Position numbers and translations under genes: made by a program | Assembly: GCA_003290465.1 (NCBI GenBank) | Contig: CP030759.1 | Coordinates: 1,240,001 to 1,304,000, forward strand | DNA: 64,000 nucleotides | Source of the DNA: Candidatus Sumerlaea chitinivorans | GTDB taxonomy: Bacteria; Sumerlaeota; Sumerlaeia; Sumerlaeales; Sumerlaeaceae | Direction of reading: 5' to 3' | Shown here: piece after piece, positions 28,539 through 37,212 of the stretch | Layout: every line of letters starts with the position of its first letter | Position numbering within the stretch: position 1 is the stretch's first letter | Notes under the pieces: generated by a model | Database searches by the model: none | The model's input: the letters and a program-made list of their open reading frames with translations, nothing else | What the model was told of the DNA's origin: nothing

Positions 28539-29030
28539 GTGCCCGCCCGTCCGATTCTTACCCTGCCCCATCCCCTCCTGCGCGCAAAAGCCGAAGTCGT
28601 GCAACCGCCATTTGACGCTGTTTCCGAAGTCATTCGGGACCTATGGGAGACGCTGGATGCCCACGTTGGGGTAGGCATTGCAGCCCCCCAAATCGGAGAG
28701 TCGCTACGCATCATCGTGGCGGACGCAACCCGCGCCAAACGGCCGGTGAAAAACCACGGCAGACTTACTCTCATCAATCCGGTCATTCTCGAACGCGAAG
28801 GAACAATTGCATTTCGGGAAGGATGTCTCTCCGTGCCTGATTACGTTGCCTTCGTAGAGCGCTCGCGCGTGGTGACGGTAAGCGCTCTGGCGCCCGATGG
28901 CTCACCGTTAGTGGTCACAGCCGAGGGGTTCGAAGCGGTCATTCTTCAGCACGAAATTGACCACTTAGACGGCATCCTTTTCATCGACCGGATCCGGCAC
29001 GCCCGCGACATCAAGCTGCGCCCCCGGTAG
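28539..29030 (+). CDS. def: Peptide deformylase
   Basis: Metalloenzyme that removes the formyl group from the N-terminal methionine of new proteins. The three family motifs are present in a 163-residue protein: GVGIAAPQIG (motif 1, GxGxAAxQ), EGCLSVP (motif 2, metal-binding Cys) and QHEIDHLDG (motif 3, HExxH with the catalytic Glu). The start is GTG at 28539, inside the region just after the ACT-gene stop; the upstream gene's GAGGAG serves as its ribosome site. No fmt gene is adjacent. Its 3' end overlaps the end of the convergent CoA-disulfide reductase gene by 20 bases. Confidence 0.96.
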   Translation: MPARPILTLPHPLLRAKAEVVQPPFDAVSEVIRDLWETLDAHVGVGIAAPQIGESLRIIVADATRAKRPVKNHGRLTLINPVILEREGTIAFREGCLSVPDYVAFVERSRVVTVSALAPDGSPLVVTAEGFEAVILQHEIDHLDGILFIDRIRHARDIKLRPR

Positions 29031-30678
29031 CCGTCTTCCACGTCCGAAAAGCACCCGTGAGATTGCGCACCCGAAAACCGTGTTGTGTCAGGAGCCTCGA
29101 TGCATAATAGGAGCGCTGACCCGCGGCACAATAGACAATGACGTTTCTGTCTTTAGGCAACTCGTGCAGACGTTGACGGAGCTCATCGAGCGGAATGTGT
29201 ATCGAGTTGGGAATTGCTCCCTGTTTGCGCTCACCTGGAGTTCGGACGTCGAGAATGACGGCGGACGAATCCTCGGTCAGTTCGTACCACTGGGCATGGG
29301 AGACCAAACCATTGCGGACATTCTGGCCAATCATGCCCGCAATGTTCACTGGGTCTTTCGCTGATCCGAATGGAGGCGCGTAGGCCAACTCCAGATCTGC
29401 AAGATCGTCCACCGTAAGCCCCGCGCGGATCGCTGTCGCAAGAACATCAATCCGCCGATCGACAGTCTCTTGTCCCACAATCTGTGCACCGAGCACGCGG
29501 CCGTTTTCAGGGTCAAAAATGACTTTCATTGAGAGCGGCTTGGCGCCGGGATAATAGCTCGCATGCGAGGCTGGATGAAGATGTATTACTTCGTAGCGAC
29601 GTCTTAAGCGACGGAGTGTCTTTTCGTTTGCACCAGTGCATGCCGCAACCAACGAGAAGACTCGAAGGATCGCGGTTCCCAGCGTACCCCGGTAGCGCAC
29701 GTTTCGTCCGAAGATATTGTCAGCAATCATTCGGCCTTGGCGATTCGCGGGACCCGCGAGCGGAACAACCACAGACTCTCCAGTCACAAAATCGGGCACC
29801 TCAACGGCATCGCCTGCGGCCCAGATGTTTGGCACGCTTGTGCGAAGGTATTCGTCCACCACAATGCCCTTGCGCGGCCCAATCTGGACACCCGCCGTTT
29901 GCGCTAGGGTGGTGTCTGGGCGGACACCGATCCCAAGAATGACGATGTCAGCTGGCAGGCGCGTACCACTCTGGAGCACGACGGTGGAGGCGCGGGCATC
30001 CTCGCCGGGAGCAGGCTCTTCGAAAGCAACCACCCCGTCGTTGAGGTGCAGGTCCACGTTGTGCCGACGAAGTTCTGCATGAAGGAGCTCAGCCATTTCG
30101 GGATCAAGCGGGGCCATAACTTGGGGAAGCGCTTCAGCTATAGCCACTTCAATTCCTCTGCGATGCAGTTGCTCAGTCACTTCCAACCCGATATAGCCAC
30201 CGCCAACCACGACGGCGCGCTTGACCGACTTGGCCTGAAGCCAATTGGTGATAGCGTCGACATCGGGGATATTGCGAACTACAAAGTGCCCCATCCGTTC
30301 GATTCCGGGAATCGGTGGTTTTAAGGGCACAGCCCCCACTGCTAAGACCAGCTCGTCGTAAGATTCCGCATAGCTTTTCTCATTCGTGCGATCAACGAGC
30401 TCGACGACCTTCGCCTTAGGATCGATGCGAACCGCTTCCGTGTTGACCCGCACATCGAGATTAAACCGAGCACGAAGCTGTTCTGGTGTCTGAACCAGAA
30501 GCTTCTCCCGATCCGTTATTTCGCCTCCGATGTAGTAAGGGAGCCCGCAATTTGCAAAGCTGACGTATGGCCCACGCTCAACAACGATGATCTCTGCGTC
30601 CTCCGAAAGCCTGCGGGCGCGGACAGCGCAGCTCATACCAGCTGCGACGCCCCCAATAATTAGAATCTTTTTGCGCAT
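29011..30678 (-). CDS. CoA-disulfide reductase-like flavoprotein fused to rhodanese (CoADR-Rhd)
   Basis: A 555-residue FAD/NAD(P)H oxidoreductase with a C-terminal rhodanese domain. Domain order: FAD-binding IIGGVAAGMSCAVRARRL at the N-terminus, the single redox cysteine C44 in SFANCGLPYYIG (not the CxxxxC of other disulfide reductases), the NAD motif VVVGGGYIGLEV near 160, the second FAD motif IWAAGDAVEV, a dimerisation domain, and a rhodanese domain (about 460-550) with active-site loop YCAAGQRS. Family members reduce CoA disulfide, CoA persulfide or polysulfide and so link thiol balance to sulfane sulfur. It is the last gene of the ArsR-rhodanese-CoADR operon, which supports a persulfide role. 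Confidence 0.93.
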   Translation of the reverse strand: MRKKILIIGGVAAGMSCAVRARRLSEDAEIIVVERGPYVSFANCGLPYYIGGEITDREKLLVQTPEQLRARFNLDVRVNTEAVRIDPKAKVVELVDRTNEKSYAESYDELVLAVGAVPLKPPIPGIERMGHFVVRNIPDVDAITNWLQAKSVKRAVVVGGGYIGLEVTEQLHRRGIEVAIAEALPQVMAPLDPEMAELLHAELRRHNVDLHLNDGVVAFEEPAPGEDARASTVVLQSGTRLPADIVILGIGVRPDTTLAQTAGVQIGPRKGIVVDEYLRTSVPNIWAAGDAVEVPDFVTGESVVVPLAGPANRQGRMIADNIFGRNVRYRGTLGTAILRVFSLVAACTGANEKTLRRLRRRYEVIHLHPASHASYYPGAKPLSMKVIFDPENGRVLGAQIVGQETVDRRIDVLATAIRAGLTVDDLADLELAYAPPFGSAKDPVNIAGMIGQNVRNGLVSHAQWYELTEDSSAVILDVRTPGERKQGAIPNSIHIPLDELRQRLHELPKDRNVIVYCAAGQRSYYASRLLTQHGFRVRNLTGAFRTWKTATGGAA

Positions 30679-30705
30679 GTCGTTTACCCTTCTTGTACCA
30701 GCGAC

Positions 30706-31269
30706 TTAGTTGGCTTGCGGTTGACAGCAGGAGACTTGAGGTGCTGTCCGATTCCACGGCATTCGGGTCAGCATGCTTTCAAGTGGGCATTTCCCGCGGA
30801 ACCCAGCAACAATCAAACCGCATCCCATAAAAGCCGGAACGACGAGAAACGCGGGGTGTATAAACGCCCCGAGAACGGTGCCAAGGAGGATCATTGATCC
30901 CACACCCAACCGTACCTGCTGCTCAATGCTGAGCACAGACGTTTTTTCAACCGGCAAGCCTTCGGCTTCCCACTTCACAATGCCACCTTCGACGACCGCC
31001 ACATTCTTGAAACCAGCAGCAACGAACGTCTCGGCGGCTCGTTGGGCACGGACACCCGCCTTGCACAAAATGTAAACGGTCTCGCCCGGCGCGACTTGGT
31101 GGCTCTGCATGTATTTGGCCGGATCCAGTTCCTGAAGTGGGACATTCTCTGAGCCCGGCACTCTTACCCTCCTGAACTCAGCTGCGGTCCGTACATCCAG
31201 GAGCCGCTTTGCCTGACCTTTGCACATTTTTTCACAAACTACTTTCGGGCTGAGCACTTCGATGTTCAT
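30706..31269 (-). CDS. YgaP-like membrane rhodanese (rhodanese + DUF2892)
   Basis: A 187-residue inner-membrane sulfurtransferase. The N-terminal rhodanese domain (about 1-100) has LLDVRTAAEFRRVRVPGS and the active-site loop YILCKAGVRAQ. The C-terminal part is a DUF2892 membrane hairpin, with two hydrophobic helices (ILLGTVLGAFIHPAFLVVP and FMGCGLIVAGF) and the typical end CPLESMLTRMPWNR, followed here by an extra CC pair. E. coli YgaP has the same build and is controlled by the ArsR-type YgaV. The preferred start is ATG 31269 with AAAGGAG 12 bases upstream; a GTG at 31281 overlaps the arsR stop as GTGA but has no room for a ribosome site. Confidence 0.9.
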   Translation of the reverse strand: MNIEVLSPKVVCEKMCKGQAKRLLDVRTAAEFRRVRVPGSENVPLQELDPAKYMQSHQVAPGETVYILCKAGVRAQRAAETFVAAGFKNVAVVEGGIVKWEAEGLPVEKTSVLSIEQQVRLGVGSMILLGTVLGAFIHPAFLVVPAFMGCGLIVAGFRGKCPLESMLTRMPWNRTAPQVSCCQPQAN

Positions 31270-31277
31270 AGGACATT

Positions 31278-31661
31278 TCACTCCTTTATTGGTTTACGTT
31301 TCGATGAGGAAACTTGCGAGACAAACGGAGAAAGGTTGCGCCCAATAACCGCTTTCGCCCGCGTGCGCACTTGTCGCGAAACGACGTCACATACCAAGGC
31401 ACAAATTTGCATCAGATCCGGGTCGCTCAGACGACAAAGCGATTGGGTGCCGACGCGCCGAATAGTCACGAACCCATTTCGCTCAAGCACGCTCAGATGC
31501 TTCGACACACTGGGTTGTGCGACCCCCAGCTCCTCGCTCAATGTGCGAACGTTACACTCGCCTTGTTTTAGGCGAATGAGAATACGCAGACGCGTCTCGT
31601 CGGCCAGCGCCGCAAAGCGCTCCGCTAATTCGCGAATCAGTATGGCTGAATTCTCTTTCAT
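31278..31661 (-). CDS. ArsR/SmtB-family regulator (YgaV/SqrR-like)
   Basis: A 127-residue winged-helix repressor. LADETRLRILIRLKQGECNV leads into the recognition-helix region TLSEELGVAQPSVSKHLSVL and the wing GFVTIRRVGTQSLCRL. Cysteines occur in QGECNV, SLCRL and the C-terminal helix ICALVC; the last pair could form a thiol or tetrasulfide switch as in sulfide-sensing members. The classic metal motif ELCVCDL is not kept. Gene order with a YgaP-like rhodanese and a CoADR argues that it senses sulfide or persulfide rather than arsenic (inference). It is probably autoregulated, because an inverted repeat covers its -10 box. The C-terminus has a basic KRKPIKE end. Confidence 0.9.
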   Translation of the reverse strand: MKENSAILIRELAERFAALADETRLRILIRLKQGECNVRTLSEELGVAQPSVSKHLSVLERNGFVTIRRVGTQSLCRLSDPDLMQICALVCDVVSRQVRTRAKAVIGRNLSPFVSQVSSSKRKPIKE

Positions 31662-31683
31662 CGCGTCATCGCTCTTTTCTTAT

Positions 31684-31715
31684 ATTCCTATATTGGAATT
31701 ATTATTCTAAAGCAA
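31684..31715 (-). promoter_or_regulatory. Promoter and putative ArsR operator
   Basis: On the minus strand, TTGCTT (31715-31710) and TATAGG (31692-31687) are separated by 17 bases, a fair sigma-70-type promoter 20-50 bases before the arsR start. An inverted repeat ATTCC-N6-GGAAT (31684-31699) sits on the -10 element in an AT-rich stretch, which is where autoregulating ArsR proteins bind. Confidence 0.55.
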
Positions 31716-31853
31716 TTTTGCGTTTGCTGCGAACTCGTCGCGAAGCTATTGTAAAGGCGGCCCTAAGGCATCTTGTCTGGCTGCAGGCTCTTTCTCCGCA
31801 ACTGCATCGAACGCCAAGACTTGCCTTTGCGCACTTATCAGGTGGGAAGTACA

Positions 31854-31930
31854 TGGTGGGCGATACAGGACTCGAACCTGTGACCTTCGGCATGTGAGGC
31901 CGACGCTCTAACCAGCTGAGCTAATCGCCC
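31854..31930 (-). tRNA. tRNA-Val (anticodon CAC)
   Basis: On the minus strand the 77 bases fold as a cloverleaf: acceptor GGGCGAT/ATCGCCC, D arm with AGCTCAGCTGGTTAGAGC, anticodon stem TCGGC/GCCGA with loop CTCACAT giving CAC, T loop TTCGAGT, and encoded CCA at 31856-31854. It reads GUG. A TATAAA lies about 27 bases upstream but no -35 is clear. Confidence 0.96.
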
Positions 31931-32095
31931 GGCTTTAGGGGCTGCCGCGATTTTATACTCTTCACCGCAAGGGACTATTCGGATGCTTCACAAGCAACCG
32001 AAAAATGTCCCTCGCAATCCTGTTGCACTCCCCTTTTTGCCACTTCAGCTACTTTTGTGAACTCTATTGAGGAATCGTTTACGGAGGAACTCTCA

Positions 32096-33097
32096 GTGAA
32101 ACTTGGGTGCTCTTACTTTGGCAATCGAATACTCAAGCACTATCGCGTGGACTTGGAAGAGCTGCGTTCCATGGGATGCACCTACGTCGTTCACACCTAT
32201 AGCGAAAACGACATGGTGTTTTGCCATCAGGCGGTTGCGGATCTCATTGGAGCAACGAAAGAGGCTGGCCTCGAAACGTGGATAGATCCGTGGGGCGTTG
32301 GAAAAGTTTTTGGGGGTGAGGCCTTCTCGAATTTTGTCATGCAGAACGTCGACGCGATGCAGGTGCTTAGCGACGGAAAGCCAACAGGTGCAGCTTGCCC
32401 CAACCATCCGAAATTTCGCGACTTTATGCACCAGTGGATTGAGGCGGCGGCAAAGACGGGTGCCGAAGTGGTCATGTGGGACGAACCACACTTTTACATT
32501 CCAACTTGGATGGGCGGACGACCCAATACTTGGGGCTGCCGATGTGACGTCTGCCAGGACTTGTTTGCAAAAGAATTCGGCTACCCAATGCCAAATGAAG
32601 AAACGCAAGACGTAAAGCGCTTCAAGGAGCGTAGCGTCCGCCGTTTTCTTACCGAGATGGCTGCGGACGTCGCAGGTAAAGGACTCAAGAACGCGTTGTG
32701 TGTTCTGCCCCATCGTGATGCCAGTCATGGCACGAGTAACTGGTCGGAACTGGCCCAGATCGGGAACCTGAGCGTGTTTGGGACTGACCCTTACTGGTAT
32801 GCGAGTAAAAAACCTGTCGATGAGTACGTAACGCAGGCCTCACGCGAGGTCGTGGAAATCTGCAATCAGGTGGGACTCGAAGCCCAAGTGTGGCTTCAGG
32901 GATTTGGGATTCCAGCCGGACGCGAAGACGAGCTCTTGCGCGCAGTGGAAATCATGTGTGAGTGCGGTGTCAGGAACATCGCTGTTTGGGGAATCTATGC
33001 GTGCGAGCACCTTTCGTGGATTCGGCCTGCGAACCCGCAGCTGGCTTGGCAGAAGATCAAAGAAGCCTTCGCGCTTGCGCGTCGCCTCGCTGGCTAA
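32096..33097 (+). CDS. Unrecognised TIM-barrel-like protein with CxCxxC motif
   Basis: A 333-residue cytosolic protein (no signal peptide) that I cannot assign to a characterised family. Alternating strand-helix pattern, e.g. GCTYVVHTYSENDM, ETWIDPWGVGKVFGG, AEVVMWDEPHFY and NIAVWGIYACEHLSW, suggests a (beta/alpha)8 barrel. WDEPHF could carry a catalytic acid, and the CRCDVCQDLF motif just after it resembles the Cys cluster of some glycoside-hydrolase-like barrels. The C-terminal NPQLAWQKIKEAF is amphipathic. The start is GTG 32096, with GGAGG at 32083-32087 and 8-base spacing; an earlier in-frame GTG at 32057 has no such site. Sugar hydrolysis is a guess; the evidence supports only the fold. 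Confidence 0.75.
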   Translation: MKLGCSYFGNRILKHYRVDLEELRSMGCTYVVHTYSENDMVFCHQAVADLIGATKEAGLETWIDPWGVGKVFGGEAFSNFVMQNVDAMQVLSDGKPTGAACPNHPKFRDFMHQWIEAAAKTGAEVVMWDEPHFYIPTWMGGRPNTWGCRCDVCQDLFAKEFGYPMPNEETQDVKRFKERSVRRFLTEMAADVAGKGLKNALCVLPHRDASHGTSNWSELAQIGNLSVFGTDPYWYASKKPVDEYVTQASREVVEICNQVGLEAQVWLQGFGIPAGREDELLRAVEIMCECGVRNIAVWGIYACEHLSWIRPANPQLAWQKIKEAFALARRLAG

Positions 33098-33234
33098 ATG
33101 CGGCAAAATCACAGCCAGTTGTGCGAATAGAGTTTCCCTTAAACTGTCTATGCCTTTGGCGTTTGTCTTTCACGAAAAGCCATTTGATGACCATTGACCA
33201 TCGGTGAAAGCGGAGGCAACGGAAGCAGACTCAA

Positions 33235-34500
33235 ATGAAAACGCGGACATGGACGTTGCGGTTGATTTTGCTCACGTGGATGGCGCTGGCGAGCTCGTTG
33301 GCACTTGCTCAATCATCCGCGAGATTTGGTGAAACAGAGGTCCCCGAAGCGGGGAAAACTCCTCCAGCGGGTTTTGGCCTCTTTAAGCTCAAGCAAAATC
33401 CGTTTGGGAAGGCAAAGCGGAAGGCCGAACCTTTGACGATGCGCCAAGGAGAGGCGCAAGCAACCGAGGAAGGCGAGAAGCCCGAAGAGACAAAAGGGCC
33501 ACAGGTTGACCTGCGCGTAGAGGAGTACATCCCGCCTGACGAAAAGCCGGGTCCGCGAGCAGCCGTGACGGTGCCGGCGCCAAATGCTCCGCCGGGCTCA
33601 GTGTCCGCCGTAAACCGTAAGATCAATTTCCCACGCGATCCGGACGACGACGTGGATATCCTCAAGCTTCAGATTTTCTTGGATTATCATGGCTATTCGC
33701 CGGGGGAAATTGACGGCAAATGGGGCTACAACACGGGACGGGCCCTTTACGTCTACCAGATGAACAATGGGCTACTTCCCACCGGCCAACTCGACGATCG
33801 CATGCTGGCTCGCCTTGAGCAGTTCCCTGATGGTTACCTCGTTGAATACACGCTGACAGCCGAAGACGTAAAAGGTCCGTTCTACACAATCCCGCGGGAC
33901 TATCACCAGATGGCAAAATTGAAGTGGCTCCCCTACGAGAGTCTCACCGAAAAGATTGCGGAAAAGTTCCATTGCTCGCAAGGGTTGCTGCGCAAACTCA
34001 ATCCCGGCGTAGACTTAGACCAAGTCCAAGCTGGTGACCGCATCTTGGCTCCCAATGTTCTCAATGGGATCGACGAAAAGCGTGGTGAAGTGGCGCTCAT
34101 CCGGGTTTCCAAACACAACAAATGGACGATGGCATTTGATGCGCAGGGGCGCTTCATGTTTTACTATCCCTCAACCTTGGGAAGTGAGTACGATCCCCTG
34201 CCACTAGGCAACTTCCAGGTGACCTCGGTGACTTTCTATCCGCCATTCAAATATCAGCCAAAGCTGTTTTGGGACGCAGACCCCAACGAGCCCGAAGAGC
34301 TTTTGCCCCCGGGGCCGAATAGTCCGGTGGGGAAAGTATGGATCGGGACCTCACGCAAGAGCGTGGGCATTCACGGCACGCCGAACCCCGAGAACATTAG
34401 TAGGAATACCTCGCACGGGTGCATTCGACTGACCAACTGGGATGCCGAGCAACTTGCCAAACGGGTTAAGCCGGGGACAAAAATCGAATTTGTTGAGTAG
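33235..34500 (+). CDS. L,D-transpeptidase (YkuD) with peptidoglycan-binding domains
   Basis: A 421-residue exported enzyme that forms 3-3 cross-links in peptidoglycan or attaches proteins to it. N-terminal signal peptide (about 1-25, cleaved after ALA-Q), a Pro/Lys/Glu-rich linker to about 125, a PG_binding_1 domain (about 138-190, with LQIFLDYHGYSPGEIDGKWG), a LysM-like region (about 215-280, with EKFHCSQGLLRKLNPG), and the YkuD domain (about 285-420). The active site shows IHGTPNP and the catalytic SHGCIRL. The pairing with the amidase at 1622 is not operonic. The ATG at 33235 follows an AGCGGAGGCAACGG sequence. Confidence 0.94.
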   Translation: MKTRTWTLRLILLTWMALASSLALAQSSARFGETEVPEAGKTPPAGFGLFKLKQNPFGKAKRKAEPLTMRQGEAQATEEGEKPEETKGPQVDLRVEEYIPPDEKPGPRAAVTVPAPNAPPGSVSAVNRKINFPRDPDDDVDILKLQIFLDYHGYSPGEIDGKWGYNTGRALYVYQMNNGLLPTGQLDDRMLARLEQFPDGYLVEYTLTAEDVKGPFYTIPRDYHQMAKLKWLPYESLTEKIAEKFHCSQGLLRKLNPGVDLDQVQAGDRILAPNVLNGIDEKRGEVALIRVSKHNKWTMAFDAQGRFMFYYPSTLGSEYDPLPLGNFQVTSVTFYPPFKYQPKLFWDADPNEPEELLPPGPNSPVGKVWIGTSRKSVGIHGTPNPENISRNTSHGCIRLTNWDAEQLAKRVKPGTKIEFVE

Positions 34501-34609
34501 TTGGAGCTGGTTCGCAGTGCACAAAAGTGGCTCGCTCAGGCGAGTCTCATCCGTTTGGGGCTCGCTCTGAACCTCAGCTCGACGGCACAGAAAGGAAGGC
34601 CTCCCTAAG

Positions 34610-35491
34610 ATGAAAAATCAGTGTGTTCGCGTTGCAGTTGTGCAAATGCGCTGCTCGGCAGACGTCGAGCAGAACCTGGGGAAAGCGTGTGATGCTATAC
34701 GCACCGCCGCGCAAAATGGGGCACACATCGTGTGTCTGCCAGAACTCTACCGTTCCCTTTATTTTTGCCAAAGCGAGGATCATGCGAACTTTTCGTTTGC
34801 TGAGCCGGTTACGGGCGTTTCTTACGAGACGCTGTCACCCCTTGCTCGCGATTTGGGCGTGGTGATCATTGTGCCGATCTTCGAGCGTCGTGCCGCGGGC
34901 TTGTATCACAACTCTGCCTTCGTGCTGGACGCCGACGGTTCTTTGGCGGGTCTTTATCGCAAAATGCACATCCCGGATGATCCTCTTTATTACGAGAAGT
35001 TTTATTTTACACCGGGGGATACTGGCTTCCGCGCTTTTGAGACGCGCTACGCCAAAATCGCCCCGCTGATTTGCTGGGATCAATGGTACCCCGAAGCTGC
35101 GCGTTTGGCGACTCTCGCAGGCGCGCAGCTCTTGGTCTATCCGACCGCGATCGGTTGGCATCCCAGCGAAAAAGCTGAATTCGGTGCTCGCCAACACGAT
35201 GCGTGGCAAACCATCCAGCGAGGGCACGCGATCGCGAATGGTGTGTTCGTGGCGGTTGCAAACCGCGTAGGACACGAAGGCCCTTCCGACGGTGGCATCG
35301 AATTCTGGGGAGGATCGTTTATTTGCGGTCCATTCGGAGAGATGCTCGCGAAAGCCTCCCATGATCAGGAGGAGATTCTTTACGCCGACTGTGATCTAAG
35401 CTATTTGGAAGAGGTTCGTCAGCACTGGCCATTTTTGCGTGACCGCCGGATTGACGCCTACGACAAAATCACTTCTCGCTTTTGCGATTAA
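34610..35491 (+). CDS. aguB: N-carbamoylputrescine amidase-like nitrilase-superfamily hydrolase
   Basis: Hydrolyses N-carbamoylputrescine to putrescine, CO2 and ammonia, the last step of the agmatine route to polyamines. The 293-residue protein holds the Glu-Lys-Cys triad of the carbon-nitrogen hydrolase family: Glu in CLPELYRSLYF, Lys in GLYRKMHIPDDP and Cys in PLICWDQWYPEAAR. The segments YYEKFYFTPGDTGF and GIEFWGGSFICGPFGE are those of AguB-type enzymes. The partner agmatine deiminase (aguA) is not adjacent. It converges on livF with 28 bases between stops. Confidence 0.9.
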   Translation: MKNQCVRVAVVQMRCSADVEQNLGKACDAIRTAAQNGAHIVCLPELYRSLYFCQSEDHANFSFAEPVTGVSYETLSPLARDLGVVIIVPIFERRAAGLYHNSAFVLDADGSLAGLYRKMHIPDDPLYYEKFYFTPGDTGFRAFETRYAKIAPLICWDQWYPEAARLATLAGAQLLVYPTAIGWHPSEKAEFGARQHDAWQTIQRGHAIANGVFVAVANRVGHEGPSDGGIEFWGGSFICGPFGEMLAKASHDQEEILYADCDLSYLEEVRQHWPFLRDRRIDAYDKITSRFCD

Positions 35492-35519
35492 AGAATTTCC
35501 ATTGCTGGCTCCTCAGCAC

Positions 35520-36245
35520 TTACGCTTCGCCGAGATAGAGCTTTTTGACCATGTCGTTTGCCAGCAACTCGGCCCCAGTCCCTGACAGAGTAATTTCTCC
35601 CGTCGCAATTACATAGCCACGATGCGCGATGGTCAGGGCCATGTGGGCGTTTTGCTCCACGAGGAGGACAGTAGTTCCTCGTCGGTTGATTTCTTGGATA
35701 ATCTCGAAAATTTGGCCAACGAGCTTCGGTGCCAGGCCGAGCGAAGGTTCATCAAGCAAGAGGATCTGCGGGCGTGACATCAATCCGCGCGCGATTGCAC
35801 ACATCTGTTGCTCACCCCCCGAGAGGCTTCCCGCACGCTGGTTTGCGCGTTGGCGCAGAATGGGAAATAGCTGGTACATTTCCTCCATGTCCGCTCGAAT
35901 GGCTTCGCTGTCAGTTCTCAAAAACGCGCCCATCTCAAGGTTTTCGCGGACCGTAAGCTCGGGAAAAAGTCGACGTCCTTCCGGCACATGGGCAATTCCT
36001 AATCGGGCAATGTCTGGGGTGTCCATTCTGCTAATGTCGCTTCCATCGAAAAGGATTGTTCCCCGTCGCACCCGCACCACACCACAGATGGTGTTGAGGG
36101 TCGTTGTTTTGCCAGCGCCGTTGGACCCGATAAGAGTCACGATCTCGCCACGGTGCACCTCCATACTTATGCCTTTCAGGATCCGAAGCGCACCGTAACC
36201 AGATTCAACATTTGCGAGGGATAGGACGGGCACAGTCATTCGCAA
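35520..36245 (-). CDS. livF: Branched-chain amino acid ABC transporter ATPase LivF-type
   Basis: A 241-residue ATPase subunit of a HAAT-type importer (branched-chain amino acids, urea or short amides). It shows Walker A GSNGAGKTT, the LSGGEQQMCAIARGLM signature, Walker B ILLLDEPSLGLAP and the H-loop segment VLLVEQNAHMAL, all typical of LivF. Its start overlaps the livG stop by 10 bases, so translation is coupled. The LivH/LivM permeases and LivK binding protein are not beside it, so this pair must work with subunits encoded elsewhere. Confidence 0.92.
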   Translation of the reverse strand: MRMTVPVLSLANVESGYGALRILKGISMEVHRGEIVTLIGSNGAGKTTTLNTICGVVRVRRGTILFDGSDISRMDTPDIARLGIAHVPEGRRLFPELTVRENLEMGAFLRTDSEAIRADMEEMYQLFPILRQRANQRAGSLSGGEQQMCAIARGLMSRPQILLLDEPSLGLAPKLVGQIFEIIQEINRRGTTVLLVEQNAHMALTIAHRGYVIATGEITLSGTGAELLANDMVKKLYLGEA

Positions 36246-37099
36246 GCGCCTCCCCCGGCGTGTGCCACTGCAACCGTTTCCCCCAAGTATGCTTCAATAA
36301 CTTTCGGATGGTTCTGGATCTCCGCTGGTTTCCCGCTGGCAATCAGCATCCCTTCGTCCAAAACATAAATCCAATCTGAAATGCTCATGACCACGCGCAT
36401 ATCATGCTCGATGAGAAAAACGGTGATCCCACGTTCGAGGATTTTGCGCAAGAGCTCCATGAGCTCCTGCGATTCGGTCGGATTCATCCCCGCAGCTGGT
36501 TCGTCGAGAAGAAGAAGGGACGGACCGGTTGCTAATGCACGGGCAATTTCCAGCCGGCGCTGCAGTCCATAGGGCAAGCTTCCGGCCAGTTCCTCCGCTC
36601 GGCCAGCCAGTCCGCAAAACTCGAGGAATCGAAGGGCAGCACTTTCCGCCTCTCGCTCTTCGCGCCGTGCCGACGGCGGCCTGAGTATGGCTCCCCATAA
36701 CCCGGACTTCATACGCGGGTGAAGGCCAATTTTGACATTTTCAAGGGCGGTGAGATTGCTAAAAAGACGAATATTTTGAAAAGTTCGCGCAATGCCGAGG
36801 GAGGCTATCTGATCGGGGCGCAGCCGCTCAATTCGGTGCGGCTGATTGTCACGAGCCCAGAAGACAATCTTGCCAGCATCTGGAGGAATGCAGCCGGTGA
36901 GGGCGTTGAAAAGCGTGGTCTTGCCGGCGCCATTCGGACCAATTAAACTGGTGATCCAACCGCGAATCAGACGAATGGATGCGCCTTGGACCGCGTGTAC
37001 ACCGCCAAATGATTTTTCGACGTCAACCGCTTCCAGAATCGCGTCTCCGGCGGGTAAACGAAGTTCTGGATCCTGCTGTCTTGCGTCTTGTTGAATCAT
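36236..37099 (-). CDS. livG: Branched-chain amino acid ABC transporter ATPase LivG-type
   Basis: A 287-residue ATPase, first gene of the pair with livF. Walker A GPNGAGKTTLFNALTG, the LivG-type IARTFQNIRLFSNLTALEN, signature LPYGLQRRLEIARAL (usual form LSYGxQR), Walker B LLLLDEPAAGMNP and H-loop VFLIEHDMRVVM, then the C-terminal YLGE that ends LivG proteins. It has an N-terminal extension of about 22 residues before the ABC domain. A lone IS-like or permease gene is not present upstream; the HtrA gene precedes it by 113 bases on the same strand. Confidence 0.92.
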   Translation of the reverse strand: MIQQDARQQDPELRLPAGDAILEAVDVEKSFGGVHAVQGASIRLIRGWITSLIGPNGAGKTTLFNALTGCIPPDAGKIVFWARDNQPHRIERLRPDQIASLGIARTFQNIRLFSNLTALENVKIGLHPRMKSGLWGAILRPPSARREEREAESAALRFLEFCGLAGRAEELAGSLPYGLQRRLEIARALATGPSLLLLDEPAAGMNPTESQELMELLRKILERGITVFLIEHDMRVVMSISDWIYVLDEGMLIASGKPAEIQNHPKVIEAYLGETVAVAHAGGGACE

Positions 37100-37212
37100 T
37101 TACACCTCAATCCACATTCACCGGACAATTGTTACAGAGGAAAGACTCTCACCATGTGTCTGTTCCCCCTATTCCAAGACGAGCCAGGATTGCAACTCTT
37201 CACTTTGTGAGT

